Below are positions 8,961-17,323 of a stretch of 64,000 nt of DNA, one piece after another. This stretch comes from Planctomycetota bacterium (lineage in GTDB: Bacteria; Planctomycetota; UBA1135; UBA2386): positions 930,001 through 994,000 of the forward strand of contig JACKHZ010000008.1 of NCBI GenBank assembly GCA_020638735.1. The letters are read 5' to 3'. The translations under genes and the position numbers were made by a program. Position 1 is the first letter of the stretch, and each line of letters begins with the position of its first letter. Below the pieces are notes generated by a model. The model worked only from the letters and a program-made list of their open reading frames with translations. It was not told the DNA's origin and did no database searches.

Positions 8961-11357
8961 CTACTTGCCCGTCGCCTGGATCTTCACCGGCCCCATGCAG
9001 CGAGCCTGGCACGGCAGACGGCACTGCGCCTCGTCGACCTTGTCGCCGAGCTTCTTCTTGGCCTTCTTCTTGATCGTGTTCTTCTCGCGCGAAGACGCCT
9101 CGCTGAGGTTGGCCATGCCGTCGAGCACCACGACGACGCACTTGCCGCAGGTGCCGCCCGACTCGGTCGGGTCGCTGTCCTCCCAGCACTCCCAAAGCGT
9201 CTGACAGTTGCCGTCGACGCCGCCTTCCTCGTTGGTCGCGACGCCGGCCTCGGCCATGTAACTGAGCATCGGCAGTTCGTCGCCGGCGGCGACCTCGGTG
9301 CCGTCCTGCAGCACGATCACCGGCGGACCGCCTGCCGGCGCCGCAGCCGGAACGGGCGCGGGTGCCGGAGCAGGCGCCGACGCGGCAGGCGCGGCAGGCG
9401 CGGCGGGCGCCGCCGCGGCGCCCGGCGACAAGAACGCCGTGACGGCTGGCGCCGCCGGCGCCGGAGCCCCGGCGGGCATGCGCTTCAGCTGCACGGTGCC
9501 CGTCGCCACCATCTCGCTGCGCATCTCCACGTAGCGGAAGCGCTGCTCGCCCATCCACACCTCGTCGCCTTCGTTGAGGCGCAGGGTCCCGCGCAGCTCG
9601 ATGAAGGTGCCGTTGCGGCTCTCGTCACGAACTCGCAAGAGGCCGCCAGCGTCCGACACCGCCAGATGAGACCGCGACAACGCGAAGTCGCGCGCGTCCA
9701 GTTCGTCGCGGCCGATGGCGCGCTCCTCGCGCGTCAGCGGGATGGTCTTGAGCACGCCGCCGGAGGCGTCGAGGCGCGACAGCACCAGCTTGCCGGCCGC
9801 GTCGTCGACGCGCAGCCGTTGCCGCCCGGCGACCAGCACCGAGCCGACGGGCAGCGTGCGCTCCGAGTTGACGCGCACGTAGCACTCGCCGCCGAGGTCG
9901 GAGTTGGTGACGTAGCACTCGTCGCCGTCGATGCGGAACGCCGCGTGCTGGTCGCGCAGCAGCGCGTCGCCGCCGATCACGACGCGGCCGCCGGTGCGGC
10001 CGACCACGCTGTTGCCGACGGGGAAGAAGTACTCCTCCTTGCTCGGGTTCTCGCCGGGGCCGATGTGCACGAACGCCGCGCCGAACAACGGCTCGGGCGG
10101 GACCTCGACCGGCGCCGGCGCCGCCGGCGGCTTCTCGACCGGCTGCACCATGGTCCGGCTCTGGGACGCCAACGCCTTGGCGATCTGCTCGTCGCTGCCG
10201 CCGTCGAGGCGCTTCTTGATCGTCTCGATGATGGCCACGCCCTCGATCATGCCCATCTTGAAGCACGTCGAGTACTCCTTCAGGGTCGACTGCAGCGCCT
10301 CGGGACGGAAGTCGTTGGTCTGCAGGTAGGCCGGGTGCAGCAGACCGCCGGCCATGAAGATGTTGTGCTCCTGCGACTCGTGCAGGGCGGTGACCGCGAG
10401 GCGCTTCTTCTTCGGCGCGTCGGCGAGCTCGAACTCCTGGATGCCCATCGACCCCAGCAGTTCGGTCGGCCGCTCGGAGCCGATGAACGCCAGCACCTGC
10501 TTCTTCTCGAACTCGTAGCAGACCAGCTCCGGCGGCTGGCTCGGCTGCTGCAGTCGCCGCGTCTTGATCGCGACCAGGTCCTTGCCCTTGTCGTCCTTGA
10601 ACACCGCCAGCGGCTCGCTGAGCGGCAGGTAGCGGATGTTGCCGCCGGTCCACGCCTCGTAGAACTTGCTCGCCAGCGCCTTGCCCTGCGCGACCTTCGG
10701 CATGCCGCGGCCGCGGTAGCACCAGAAGATGTCGGAGTCGTCCTTGGCGGTCGCCTTGGCCATCGCGATCGCCACCACCGCCTCCGCCGCGGACATGCCG
10801 CCGCCGACCACGCAGGCCGGCGCGCCGACGAACTCGTTGGCGTCGCCGAGCTTGTAGCGGATGCCGAGGCCGTCGCCCATGACCCGCACCTTTGCCGGCT
10901 GGCCGCTGCCGAGCGCCAGCACGAGGTTCTTGCAGTAGACCCTGGTCTTGGCCTGGGTGTTCAGCTCCATGACCTCGGCGGCCAGCACGCCGTTGGGCAG
11001 GCGCTCGCAGCCGCCGAGCTCGACGCCGTTGCGATACGGCACCTGGTGCTCGTCGTAGACCTTCATCCAACGTGCGTAGAGCTGATCGGCCGGGGTCTGG
11101 TCCTCGTACGGCAGCTGCGACACCAGCGCGCCGCCGGCGGGGAAGATCAGGTCGGAGAGGTCGCCGTAGTCGGCGTCGACGTCCTTGGGCTCCGGCTGGT
11201 GCTCACCCCACTCCTTGACGATGCTGAGCACGCAGTCGCGATCGATGATCAGCACCGACAGGCCGAGTTCGTGGGCGCGCCACGCGGCGGCGGTGCCACA
11301 TGGGCCGGCGCCGACGATCAGGACGTCGAGAGGTGAGTTGGGGCTGTCTCCGTTCAT
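8961..11357 (-). CDS. FAD-dependent oxidoreductase-FHA-FHA-[2Fe-2S] ferredoxin fusion
   Basis: 798 residues, start ATG at 11357. Residues 1-400 form a two-Rossmann flavoprotein of the thioredoxin reductase/YpdA type (VGAGPCGTAAA near residue 11; VVGGGMSAAEA near 192; MAGGLLHPAYL near the FAD end). Residues about 430-520 are a degenerate FHA domain (RDQH replaces SRxH, LGGE replaces NGT). Residues about 535-610 are a canonical FHA (IGRDELD, LSRSH, SRNGTF). An Ala/Pro linker of about 60 residues leads to a C-terminal plant/adrenodoxin-like ferredoxin with GNC, GTCGKC and RLPCQARC cysteines. I infer NAD(P)H to FAD to 2Fe-2S electron flow, with FHA domains docking phosphorylated partners. The middle position in the cytochrome operon makes it the candidate cytosolic entry or exit point. 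No signal peptide is seen. Confidence 0.85.
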   Translation of the reverse strand: MNGDSPNSPLDVLIVGAGPCGTAAAWRAHELGLSVLIIDRDCVLSIVKEWGEHQPEPKDVDADYGDLSDLIFPAGGALVSQLPYEDQTPADQLYARWMKVYDEHQVPYRNGVELGGCERLPNGVLAAEVMELNTQAKTRVYCKNLVLALGSGQPAKVRVMGDGLGIRYKLGDANEFVGAPACVVGGGMSAAEAVVAIAMAKATAKDDSDIFWCYRGRGMPKVAQGKALASKFYEAWTGGNIRYLPLSEPLAVFKDDKGKDLVAIKTRRLQQPSQPPELVCYEFEKKQVLAFIGSERPTELLGSMGIQEFELADAPKKKRLAVTALHESQEHNIFMAGGLLHPAYLQTNDFRPEALQSTLKEYSTCFKMGMIEGVAIIETIKKRLDGGSDEQIAKALASQSRTMVQPVEKPPAAPAPVEVPPEPLFGAAFVHIGPGENPSKEEYFFPVGNSVVGRTGGRVVIGGDALLRDQHAAFRIDGDECYVTNSDLGGECYVRVNSERTLPVGSVLVAGRQRLRVDDAAGKLVLSRLDASGGVLKTIPLTREERAIGRDELDARDFALSRSHLAVSDAGGLLRVRDESRNGTFIELRGTLRLNEGDEVWMGEQRFRYVEMRSEMVATGTVQLKRMPAGAPAPAAPAVTAFLSPGAAAAPAAPAAPAASAPAPAPAPVPAAAPAGGPPVIVLQDGTEVAAGDELPMLSYMAEAGVATNEEGGVDGNCQTLWECWEDSDPTESGGTCGKCVVVVLDGMANLSEASSREKNTIKKKAKKKLGDKVDEAQCRLPCQARCMGPVKIQATGK

Positions 11358-11419
11358 GTTGTGAAGTTGCGGACTGACTGATTGCGGAATGGGTCTGGCT
11401 CGGAGCGCGCGGCGTGAGG

Positions 11420-14400
11420 CTAGCGCCGCCGCACCGCCTCGAGGGTCGGCGGCTGCCAGCCTTGCGGCGGCTGGTCGGACACCGTGTAGGTGGCGCCGTC
11501 GCGCATGTAGAGCCGCTGCATCTCTTCGAGGGTGAAGGGACGACCGCCGATGCGGCCGAACACCGACACCTGGTGGCCCGATTCGTCGACCGCGCGGTCG
11601 CGCTCGAGGCCCTTGGCGATCGCCATCGCTCCATCGACGCGACGCGACGCGATCCACTGCGGCCGCGGCTCCGGCGAGAAGCCGTAGGCGCTGCGACCGC
11701 CGTCCTCGGGCGTGACCAGCTGCAGCACGTGCAGTCCGGTCTCGCCGTCGGCGACGAGGCCGTAGACGCTGTCGTTGACCATGCCGACCCGGACCATGTT
11801 GGCGTCGCCGATGCGGCCTTCGGCGGTGAAGTCCTGCAGCAGCTTGGGCGCGGTCGGCACGGTCACGTCGACGATCGCGACGCCGGTCGCGCCGGCCGCG
11901 ACGTAGGCGTATTCGCGGGCGACGCAGACGTTGCGCGCGTCCTCCAGCGCGACCGTCGCGCCGTCGACCAGCGCCATCTTCGCCGGCACCGTCACGTCCA
12001 CGACCTCGAGGCCGCGCGCGGTGGTGACGAACGCGTAGCGGAACTGCACGGCGACCGAGGTCGGCTTCGACACCGGCACGGTGGCGAGCACCTGCGGCGC
12101 CAGCGGGTCGCTGACGTCGACCGCGACCAGGCCCTGCTCGCAGCAGACGTAGACCGTCGTGCCGGCGATCGCCAGGTGCTCCGCGCCGTCGAGCGCGCCG
12201 CCAGGGTTGAAGGTCACCGCGCGCTCGGTGAAGTTGTTGTCCGGGTCGCCGTCGGTCAGGCAGTCGATGTCGACCAGGATCAGGCCCTCGAAGCGGTCGC
12301 TGACGTAGGCGTAGCGGTAGCTCTCGTGCAGGTTCTGGTCGCGGCCGCGGTAGGGGTAGTTCTGCTCGCGGTTCGCCTCGATCCACGGCCGCGCCATGCT
12401 GATCGACATGTTGGTCGGCAGCGCCACCGCGGTGGCGAACTTCGTCGCGACGTGCGTGTCCTGGCCGAGCGGCGACACCGGCGCGGTGACGATGCGCTCG
12501 CTGAAGTTCTTGTTGGCGATGTTGGCGATGTCGAAGACGCGGAAGCCGCCCTTGCCGCACGCCGTGTAGAGATACTCGCCGCGAACTTCGAGGCTGCGCA
12601 CGCTGCCGCCGTGGTGGTGCGCCTCGTCGAGCCGCCCGCCGGCCCGCTGGTGCGCCGCAGCCTGCTCGGGATAGGCGAGGCGGTGCAGGTTCGAGCCGAT
12701 CATCGCCTGCGGCTCCGGCCACTCGGTGATGCGCACCGCCTCGAGGCCGCCGCGATCGGCGGCGACGTAGGCATACATGCCGAAGAAGTTGACGTAGCTG
12801 GTGCCCTGCAGATAGGTCTGCGCGAGCCACGCGTTGTTGTCGTTCTTGCTGCTGAGGTGGCAGTCCGAGCACTTGCGGGTCTCGGTCTTGCGCACGGTGT
12901 GCGCGAAGTGCGTGTTGAAGCACTGCCCGTTCATGCCGTTGGCGGCGACCGTCAGCTGCTGCTTGTAGCCGATCGCGCGGGTCGAGTCGGTCGACGAGAC
13001 CATCACCGCCGACGACGATCGCACCACCGCGACCCTGTTGTCCTTGACGTCCGGCGAGATGCCGAGCATGAACACGTCGTCGCGCGCCACCTGCGGGTTG
13101 TAGGTCGCGTAGTTGCGCAGCTTCTTGTCCTCGAAGTGGTGCATGTCGGTGCGCCAGTTCGCCTCCTGCGGCAGGTGGCAACCGAAGCACGACGTCATCC
13201 ACGACGTGTGACAGGCGGCGCAGTCCATCTTCTCGGCGGTGTGCGCGCACGAACCGTCGGCCTTCTGCGCCAGCTTGGCGTAGGCGGCCTTCGGGTTGTA
13301 GGCGGCGTTGCCCGGCCGCGGGTCGATGCTGTCGACGACCTGCGAGACCTCCCATTCGAGCCCCGGGTAGAGCATCGAGCGCTGGTAGATCGGGCCGCCG
13401 TCGAACTTCTGGTAGAACCGCGGCTCGCCCCACGGCGTGTCGATCGTCGAGCCGTTGGGCCGGCGCGTCAGGTCCTGTTTCTTGCCGCTGCCGTCGTCCT
13501 TGGCGGCGGGCCCGGAGAAGCGCAGCGTCGCCCGCGCGGTGGTCGTGCCGTGGCAGTCCTGACACTGGATCTGCAGCGCCGCCTGGTACTCGGAGTAGAG
13601 GTGCGTGTCGCCGTGCACGTCCTGGGCGAAGTGGCAGTCCACGCAGTGCATGCCGCGCTCGGCGTGGATGTCCTTCAGGTGCACCGGCTGGCCGGGCTTC
13701 GGCGCGAACACACCCTGGTCGGGGGCGCCCGGCGGACAGATCTGCTCGGCGGTCGGCGCCGAGCCGAGCTTCGGGATCACGCCGGCGAACTTGTCCGCCC
13801 GGTCGTAGTCGACCTGCTTGCCGTCGCGATCGAGCAGGTTGCCCTTGCGATCGGTCTTGAACACCGCGCGGAAGATCCAGCCGTGGCCGTGGTAGTCGGC
13901 GAACTGCGTGTGCTGCAGCTTCGGGTTGACGTCCTCCGCGACCCGGTCGAGGAACTCGCGCTCGCCCCACTTGCCGCGCTGCGCGGCGCCCTCCGGGTTG
14001 CGGTCGATGATCGCGTGGATCTCGGCGGCGGACTTCTCGCGCTGCTGCGCCGGCCACATCTCCTTCCCGTCCGTCTCGTACGTCCACATCTGGTAGCCGT
14101 AGTAGGTGTTCAGGAAGGAGTTGGGCTGGTGCATGTGACACACCATGCACGTGCTCGACGGGATCGAGCGGGTGAAGCGGTGCGCCACCGGGTGCCCGGC
14201 GCGATCCGGCGGGATCGCCGCGTCCACCGCGATCGGCGCGCCGCCAGCGGGTTCGAGCCACTTCGCCTGCTGGCCGACGTTGCCGTGACCCGCGTTGCCG
14301 AACTGCGCGTACGGGCCGCTGTGCACCGGGTCGCGGTCGTTGGCGTAGACCATGTGACAGCCCGAACAGCCGCTGCTGCGGAAGTCGCCGGGGTTGTCGT

Positions 14401-15466
14401 TGGTGCCCATCATCGACAGGTGCGGGTCGTTGAGGCGCGTCTTGTGCACGTTCAGGGTCGGCAAGTCGACGCGGTTGAGCGTGCCGAGCCCGCGATCCGA
14501 CGACTTGTTGTTGGGGCGGCCCGGATCCTCCAGCTTGTCGGGCAGGCCCGGCACCTGGCCGGGCAGGCCGTTGAGCCCGAGCGCCACGCCGCCGAGGCGG
14601 CTGCCCTTCTCGAAGATGCGGAAGATGTTGCTCGGCTGCGTCACCTCCCAGTGCGGCAGCGGCACCGCCACGGCCGACCAGCTGTGCTCGGCCATCTCCT
14701 CGGGGGTCGGCGCGCGGCCCGGTTCGCCGTGGCGGTAGACGCCGCCGTCTTCGCTGACGATGTGGTTGACCACCTGCGGGGTGCCGTCCGGCCCGTACGA
14801 CTCGCCGAGGATCGAGCGCTTGGTGCTGACGATGCCGTTGACGTAGGTCACCGTGCCCCAGAAGTGCTGCGACGTGGTCATCAGCGACTTCATGACCTGC
14901 AGCGTCTCGTCCGGGTGGCAGGCGCCGCAGGTCTGGTTGGCGACGCGCAGATCGCCGGGGTTGACGAAGCGCACGTAGGCCTCGGCCTCCTCGATGGTCA
15001 GCAGGTAGGGCTGCTCCGGGTTGCCCGAGCCGTTCTCCGCCCAGCGCTTCGGGAAGCGGGCCGGCGGGTGCGCGCGGTCGGCGTCCGGCTTGCTCGCGTC
15101 GCCGCCGTGGCAGTGCACGCACGACGCCTTGCGGCCGCGAAGGTGCGGGTCGGCGCAGCCGGTGTGACACTCGACGCAGCTGCCGTCGGCGGCGTAACCC
15201 CCGTCCTGGTCGAGCCGCATGGCGGCGTCCAGGATCTGCTGGCCGGCGCCGTCGCCGGGCCGCTCGTAGGCGCGCCACCCCGCGTCGGACGACCGGCAGC
15301 CGTAGAACTGCAGCCCGACCAGCCCCAGGAGACACAACGCTCCCCCCATCCGGAGCCCCTGCCTCCGGATCCGGTTCCGGGCGCCGCGACCATCGGCGGC
15401 GGCCGGCGGGTCCTGAGGGGAGGTGTTGGCTGACAGAGAGGGGCGAGTCGGGTTGGGGCGGTCCAT
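11420..15466 (-). CDS. Ten-heme cytochrome c lipoprotein with C-terminal LVIVD-type propeller
   Basis: 1348 residues from ATG 15466. A charged stretch of about 39 residues precedes a hydrophobic segment ending FYGC, a plausible lipobox; an internal Met (start at 15349) would give a normal-length signal, so the true start is uncertain. Ten CXXCH motifs lie between residues about 97 and 870 (first CVECH, last CSDCH), spaced widely with large non-heme segments. From about 880 onward there are repeats of the form VxVVDVSDPxxPxxL, characteristic of LVIVD beta-propellers that sit on the cell surface. It is the first gene of the run continuing into the FAD-FHA-ferredoxin and 17-heme genes. Likely an outer-surface electron-transfer protein; the donor or acceptor is unknown. 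A promoter-like TAGCAT and an inverted repeat lie just upstream. Confidence 0.85.
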   Translation of the reverse strand: MDRPNPTRPSLSANTSPQDPPAAADGRGARNRIRRQGLRMGGALCLLGLVGLQFYGCRSSDAGWRAYERPGDGAGQQILDAAMRLDQDGGYAADGSCVECHTGCADPHLRGRKASCVHCHGGDASKPDADRAHPPARFPKRWAENGSGNPEQPYLLTIEEAEAYVRFVNPGDLRVANQTCGACHPDETLQVMKSLMTTSQHFWGTVTYVNGIVSTKRSILGESYGPDGTPQVVNHIVSEDGGVYRHGEPGRAPTPEEMAEHSWSAVAVPLPHWEVTQPSNIFRIFEKGSRLGGVALGLNGLPGQVPGLPDKLEDPGRPNNKSSDRGLGTLNRVDLPTLNVHKTRLNDPHLSMMGTNDNPGDFRSSGCSGCHMVYANDRDPVHSGPYAQFGNAGHGNVGQQAKWLEPAGGAPIAVDAAIPPDRAGHPVAHRFTRSIPSSTCMVCHMHQPNSFLNTYYGYQMWTYETDGKEMWPAQQREKSAAEIHAIIDRNPEGAAQRGKWGEREFLDRVAEDVNPKLQHTQFADYHGHGWIFRAVFKTDRKGNLLDRDGKQVDYDRADKFAGVIPKLGSAPTAEQICPPGAPDQGVFAPKPGQPVHLKDIHAERGMHCVDCHFAQDVHGDTHLYSEYQAALQIQCQDCHGTTTARATLRFSGPAAKDDGSGKKQDLTRRPNGSTIDTPWGEPRFYQKFDGGPIYQRSMLYPGLEWEVSQVVDSIDPRPGNAAYNPKAAYAKLAQKADGSCAHTAEKMDCAACHTSWMTSCFGCHLPQEANWRTDMHHFEDKKLRNYATYNPQVARDDVFMLGISPDVKDNRVAVVRSSSAVMVSSTDSTRAIGYKQQLTVAANGMNGQCFNTHFAHTVRKTETRKCSDCHLSSKNDNNAWLAQTYLQGTSYVNFFGMYAYVAADRGGLEAVRITEWPEPQAMIGSNLHRLAYPEQAAAHQRAGGRLDEAHHHGGSVRSLEVRGEYLYTACGKGGFRVFDIANIANKNFSERIVTAPVSPLGQDTHVATKFATAVALPTNMSISMARPWIEANREQNYPYRGRDQNLHESYRYAYVSDRFEGLILVDIDCLTDGDPDNNFTERAVTFNPGGALDGAEHLAIAGTTVYVCCEQGLVAVDVSDPLAPQVLATVPVSKPTSVAVQFRYAFVTTARGLEVVDVTVPAKMALVDGATVALEDARNVCVAREYAYVAAGATGVAIVDVTVPTAPKLLQDFTAEGRIGDANMVRVGMVNDSVYGLVADGETGLHVLQLVTPEDGGRSAYGFSPEPRPQWIASRRVDGAMAIAKGLERDRAVDESGHQVSVFGRIGGRPFTLEEMQRLYMRDGATYTVSDQPPQGWQPPTLEAVRRR

Positions 15467-15476
15467 GACCGGGGGG

Positions 15477-15498
15477 GCAACTCCTGTCGGGGAGTTGC
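15477..15498. promoter_or_regulatory. Perfect 8-bp inverted repeat at the cytochrome operon start
   Basis: GCAACTCC and GGAGTTGC are separated by six bases. On the minus strand the repeat begins two bases after a TAGCAT -10-like hexamer and ends 10 bases before the ATG of the 10-heme gene. It could be an operator covering the transcription start, or a 5' leader hairpin hiding the GGAG. Confidence 0.5.
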
Positions 15499-15499
15499 G

Positions 15500-15505
15500 A
15501 TGCTA
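15500..15505 (-). promoter_or_regulatory. -10-like TAGCAT for the minus-strand cytochrome operon
   Basis: Reads TAGCAT on the minus strand, 33 bases before the 10-heme gene start. It matches the TANNNT hexamer seen before several other genes here. No clear -35 box. Confidence 0.4.
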
Positions 15506-15508
15506 GCG

Positions 15509-15539
15509 GCCCGCACAACACGCTCCGCGGGCTTTTTTT
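15509..15539 (+). terminator. Intrinsic-terminator-like hairpin with T7 tract
   Basis: GCCCGC and GCGGGC pair across 12 bases and are followed directly by seven Ts, the only such T run I saw in the window. It faces the plus strand between divergent genes, so it would stop antisense transcription leaving the cytochrome operon, or act as an attenuator before the DGPF/sigma operon. Confidence 0.5.
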
Positions 15540-15621
15540 GGGTCCCGTTGTCGCGACCCGGCGGTTTCGATCGTCAGCCGCTCGACCAGCCGGGAGACCG
15601 GCGCAACCAAGGACAGGACCG

Positions 15622-15990
15622 ATGCCCAAATTCATGCTCGTGCTGCGCGCGGACGTCACCGCCGACTACAGCAAGTTCACCCCCGAGGACTTCCAGCAGA
15701 TCCTCGGCGAATACGAAGCCTGGGGAGCCAGGATGATGGCCGAAGGCCGGCTCGACCTCGGGCGCAAGCTGACCGATCAGGGCGGCAAGGTGATCCGCCC
15801 CAAGGCCGGCGGCAGCCCGGATGTGACCGACGGCCCGTACGTCGAGTCGAAGGAGGTCGTCGGCGGCGTCTACGTGCTGAAGGCCGACGACTACGAGCAC
15901 GCCGTACGCCTGTGCGACGGCCACCCGAACCTGCGCTTCGGCAGCATCGAGGTGCGCGAACTCGACTTCATGGGCGGACCGGAGGAGTAG
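15622..15990 (+). CDS. DGPF/YCII-family protein, sigma-factor partner
   Basis: 122 residues. The start at 15622 (MPKFMLV) gives the family's usual N-terminus and has GGACAGGA just before it; longer starts only add Arg/Pro-rich sequence. The chain shows the YCII-like ferredoxin fold pattern and the hallmark DGPYVESKE, then GGVYVLKADDYEHA. Proteins of this kind are regularly encoded beside ECF42-type sigma factors, as here, with nine bases to the next gene. Their biochemical role is unknown; they may sense a stress signal for the sigma factor. Likely cytoplasmic. Confidence 0.88.
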   Translation: MPKFMLVLRADVTADYSKFTPEDFQQILGEYEAWGARMMAEGRLDLGRKLTDQGGKVIRPKAGGSPDVTDGPYVESKEVVGGVYVLKADDYEHAVRLCDGHPNLRFGSIEVRELDFMGGPEE

Positions 15991-15999
15991 CGGCCGAAC

Positions 16000-17292
16000 G
16001 TGGACGACGCTGCGCGCCCGCCGGACCTGGTCGACGACCTGTTCCGGCACCGCTATGCGCGCATGGTGTCGGGCCTTTGCCGCGTGCTCGGCCCGAACCA
16101 CCTCGACCTCGCCGAGGACGTCGTGCAGGAGGCGCTGGCGCGCGCGCTGCGCATCTGGCCCGCCGAGGGCGTGCCGGACCAACCCGACAAGTGGGTGTTC
16201 CGGGTCGCCCGCAACCTCGCCTTCGACTCGCTGCGGCGGCAGAAGATCGCGACGCGGGTCGGCGCCGAGCTGCAGCGCTGGGCGGAGGCGGAGGCGGCGC
16301 ACGACGCGCGCGGCGGCGAGGTGCGCGAGCCGCACCCGATCGACGACGACACGCTGCGCATGCTGTTCCTGTGTACGCACCCGGCGGTGCCGCCGGACGC
16401 GCGCGTGCCGCTGATCCTGAAGAACGTCTGCGGCTTCGGCGTGCCGGCGATCGCCCGCGCGCTGCTGAAGAAGGAGGCGACGATCGCGCAGCGGCTGACG
16501 CGGGCCAAGGCCCGGTTGCAGGCCGACGAGGTGCAGTTCGTGATGCCGGCGGAGCACGAGCTGGCGCAGCGCCTCGGCACCGTGCACGAGGTCGTCTACC
16601 TGCTGTTCAACGAAGGCTGGCGGGCGCACGCCGGCGCCGACCTGCTGCGCTCGGACCTGATCGACGAGGCGGTGCGGCTGCTGACGCTGCTGCAGGAGAC
16701 GCCGGCGGTGACCAGCCACTCGGGCCACGCGCTGCTGGCATTGCTGCTGCTGCTCGGCGCGCGCGCGCCGGCCCGCACCGACCGACACGGCGAGCTGCTG
16801 ACGCTGGCGCAGCAGGACCGTTCGCGCTGGGACCGGCGCTGGCTCGCCTGCGGCTTCGCCCACCTGCGCGCGTCGCTCGGCGGCCCGACGCTGACCGCCT
16901 ACCACTGCGAAGCGCGCATCGCCTCGCTGCACGCGATCGCCGAGACCTTCGCCGACACCGACTGGCAGGCGATCCTGACCGAGTACGACCGGCTGCTGCA
17001 GCTGGCGCCGTCGCCGGTCGTGCGACTCAACCGCGCCGTCGCGGTCGGCAAGGTGCACGGCGCCGCGGCCGGCCTGCGCGCGCTCGACGGCCTCGACGAC
17101 GACCCGGCGCTCGACGACTACTTCTTGCTGGGCGCGGTGACGGCGCAGCTGCACTGGGAACGCGGCGACCACGCGGCGGCGGCGAAGGCGCTCGAACGCG
17201 CGCTGCAACAGCCGAGCACCGAGCCCGAGCGCCGCCTGCTCGAGCGTCGGCTCGCCGCGTGCCGCCGCGGCGATGCGCCGCAGCCCTGGTGA
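16000..17292 (+). CDS. ECF42-type RNA polymerase sigma factor with DUF6596-like C-terminus
   Basis: 430 residues from GTG 16000. Residues about 15-85 form sigma region 2 (HRYARMVSGLCRVLG, DVVQEALARAL, WVFRVARNLAFDSLR) and about 115-170 region 4 with a helix-turn-helix (GFGVPAIARALLKKEATIAQ, RLTRAKARL). The remaining 250 residues include EVVYLLFNEGW and TAYHCEARIAS, typical of the long C-terminal extension of ECF42 sigma factors, which ends in TPR-like helices. No anti-sigma factor gene lies nearby; in this group the extension itself is thought to control activity. Co-transcribed with the DGPF gene upstream; the lipoprotein gene downstream may be part of the unit. Confidence 0.92.
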   Translation: MDDAARPPDLVDDLFRHRYARMVSGLCRVLGPNHLDLAEDVVQEALARALRIWPAEGVPDQPDKWVFRVARNLAFDSLRRQKIATRVGAELQRWAEAEAAHDARGGEVREPHPIDDDTLRMLFLCTHPAVPPDARVPLILKNVCGFGVPAIARALLKKEATIAQRLTRAKARLQADEVQFVMPAEHELAQRLGTVHEVVYLLFNEGWRAHAGADLLRSDLIDEAVRLLTLLQETPAVTSHSGHALLALLLLLGARAPARTDRHGELLTLAQQDRSRWDRRWLACGFAHLRASLGGPTLTAYHCEARIASLHAIAETFADTDWQAILTEYDRLLQLAPSPVVRLNRAVAVGKVHGAAAGLRALDGLDDDPALDDYFLLGAVTAQLHWERGDHAAAAKALERALQQPSTEPERRLLERRLAACRRGDAPQPW

Positions 17293-17323
17293 CCCCTCGC
17301 GCCCGCTGCGACGAGCGGGGACG

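Noticed and set aside
14245..14270. tRNA T-loop-like GGGTTCGAGCC
   Set aside because: It lies in the coding frame of the 10-heme gene and no acceptor or anticodon stem can be drawn around it.
11414..15433. 1339-codon open frame on the plus strand opposite the 10-heme gene
   Set aside because: Arg/Ala/Val-rich with no motif, and it mirrors a gene with ten CXXCH sites. Long antisense frames are expected at this G+C content; the same holds for 6767-9073 and 1057-2574.
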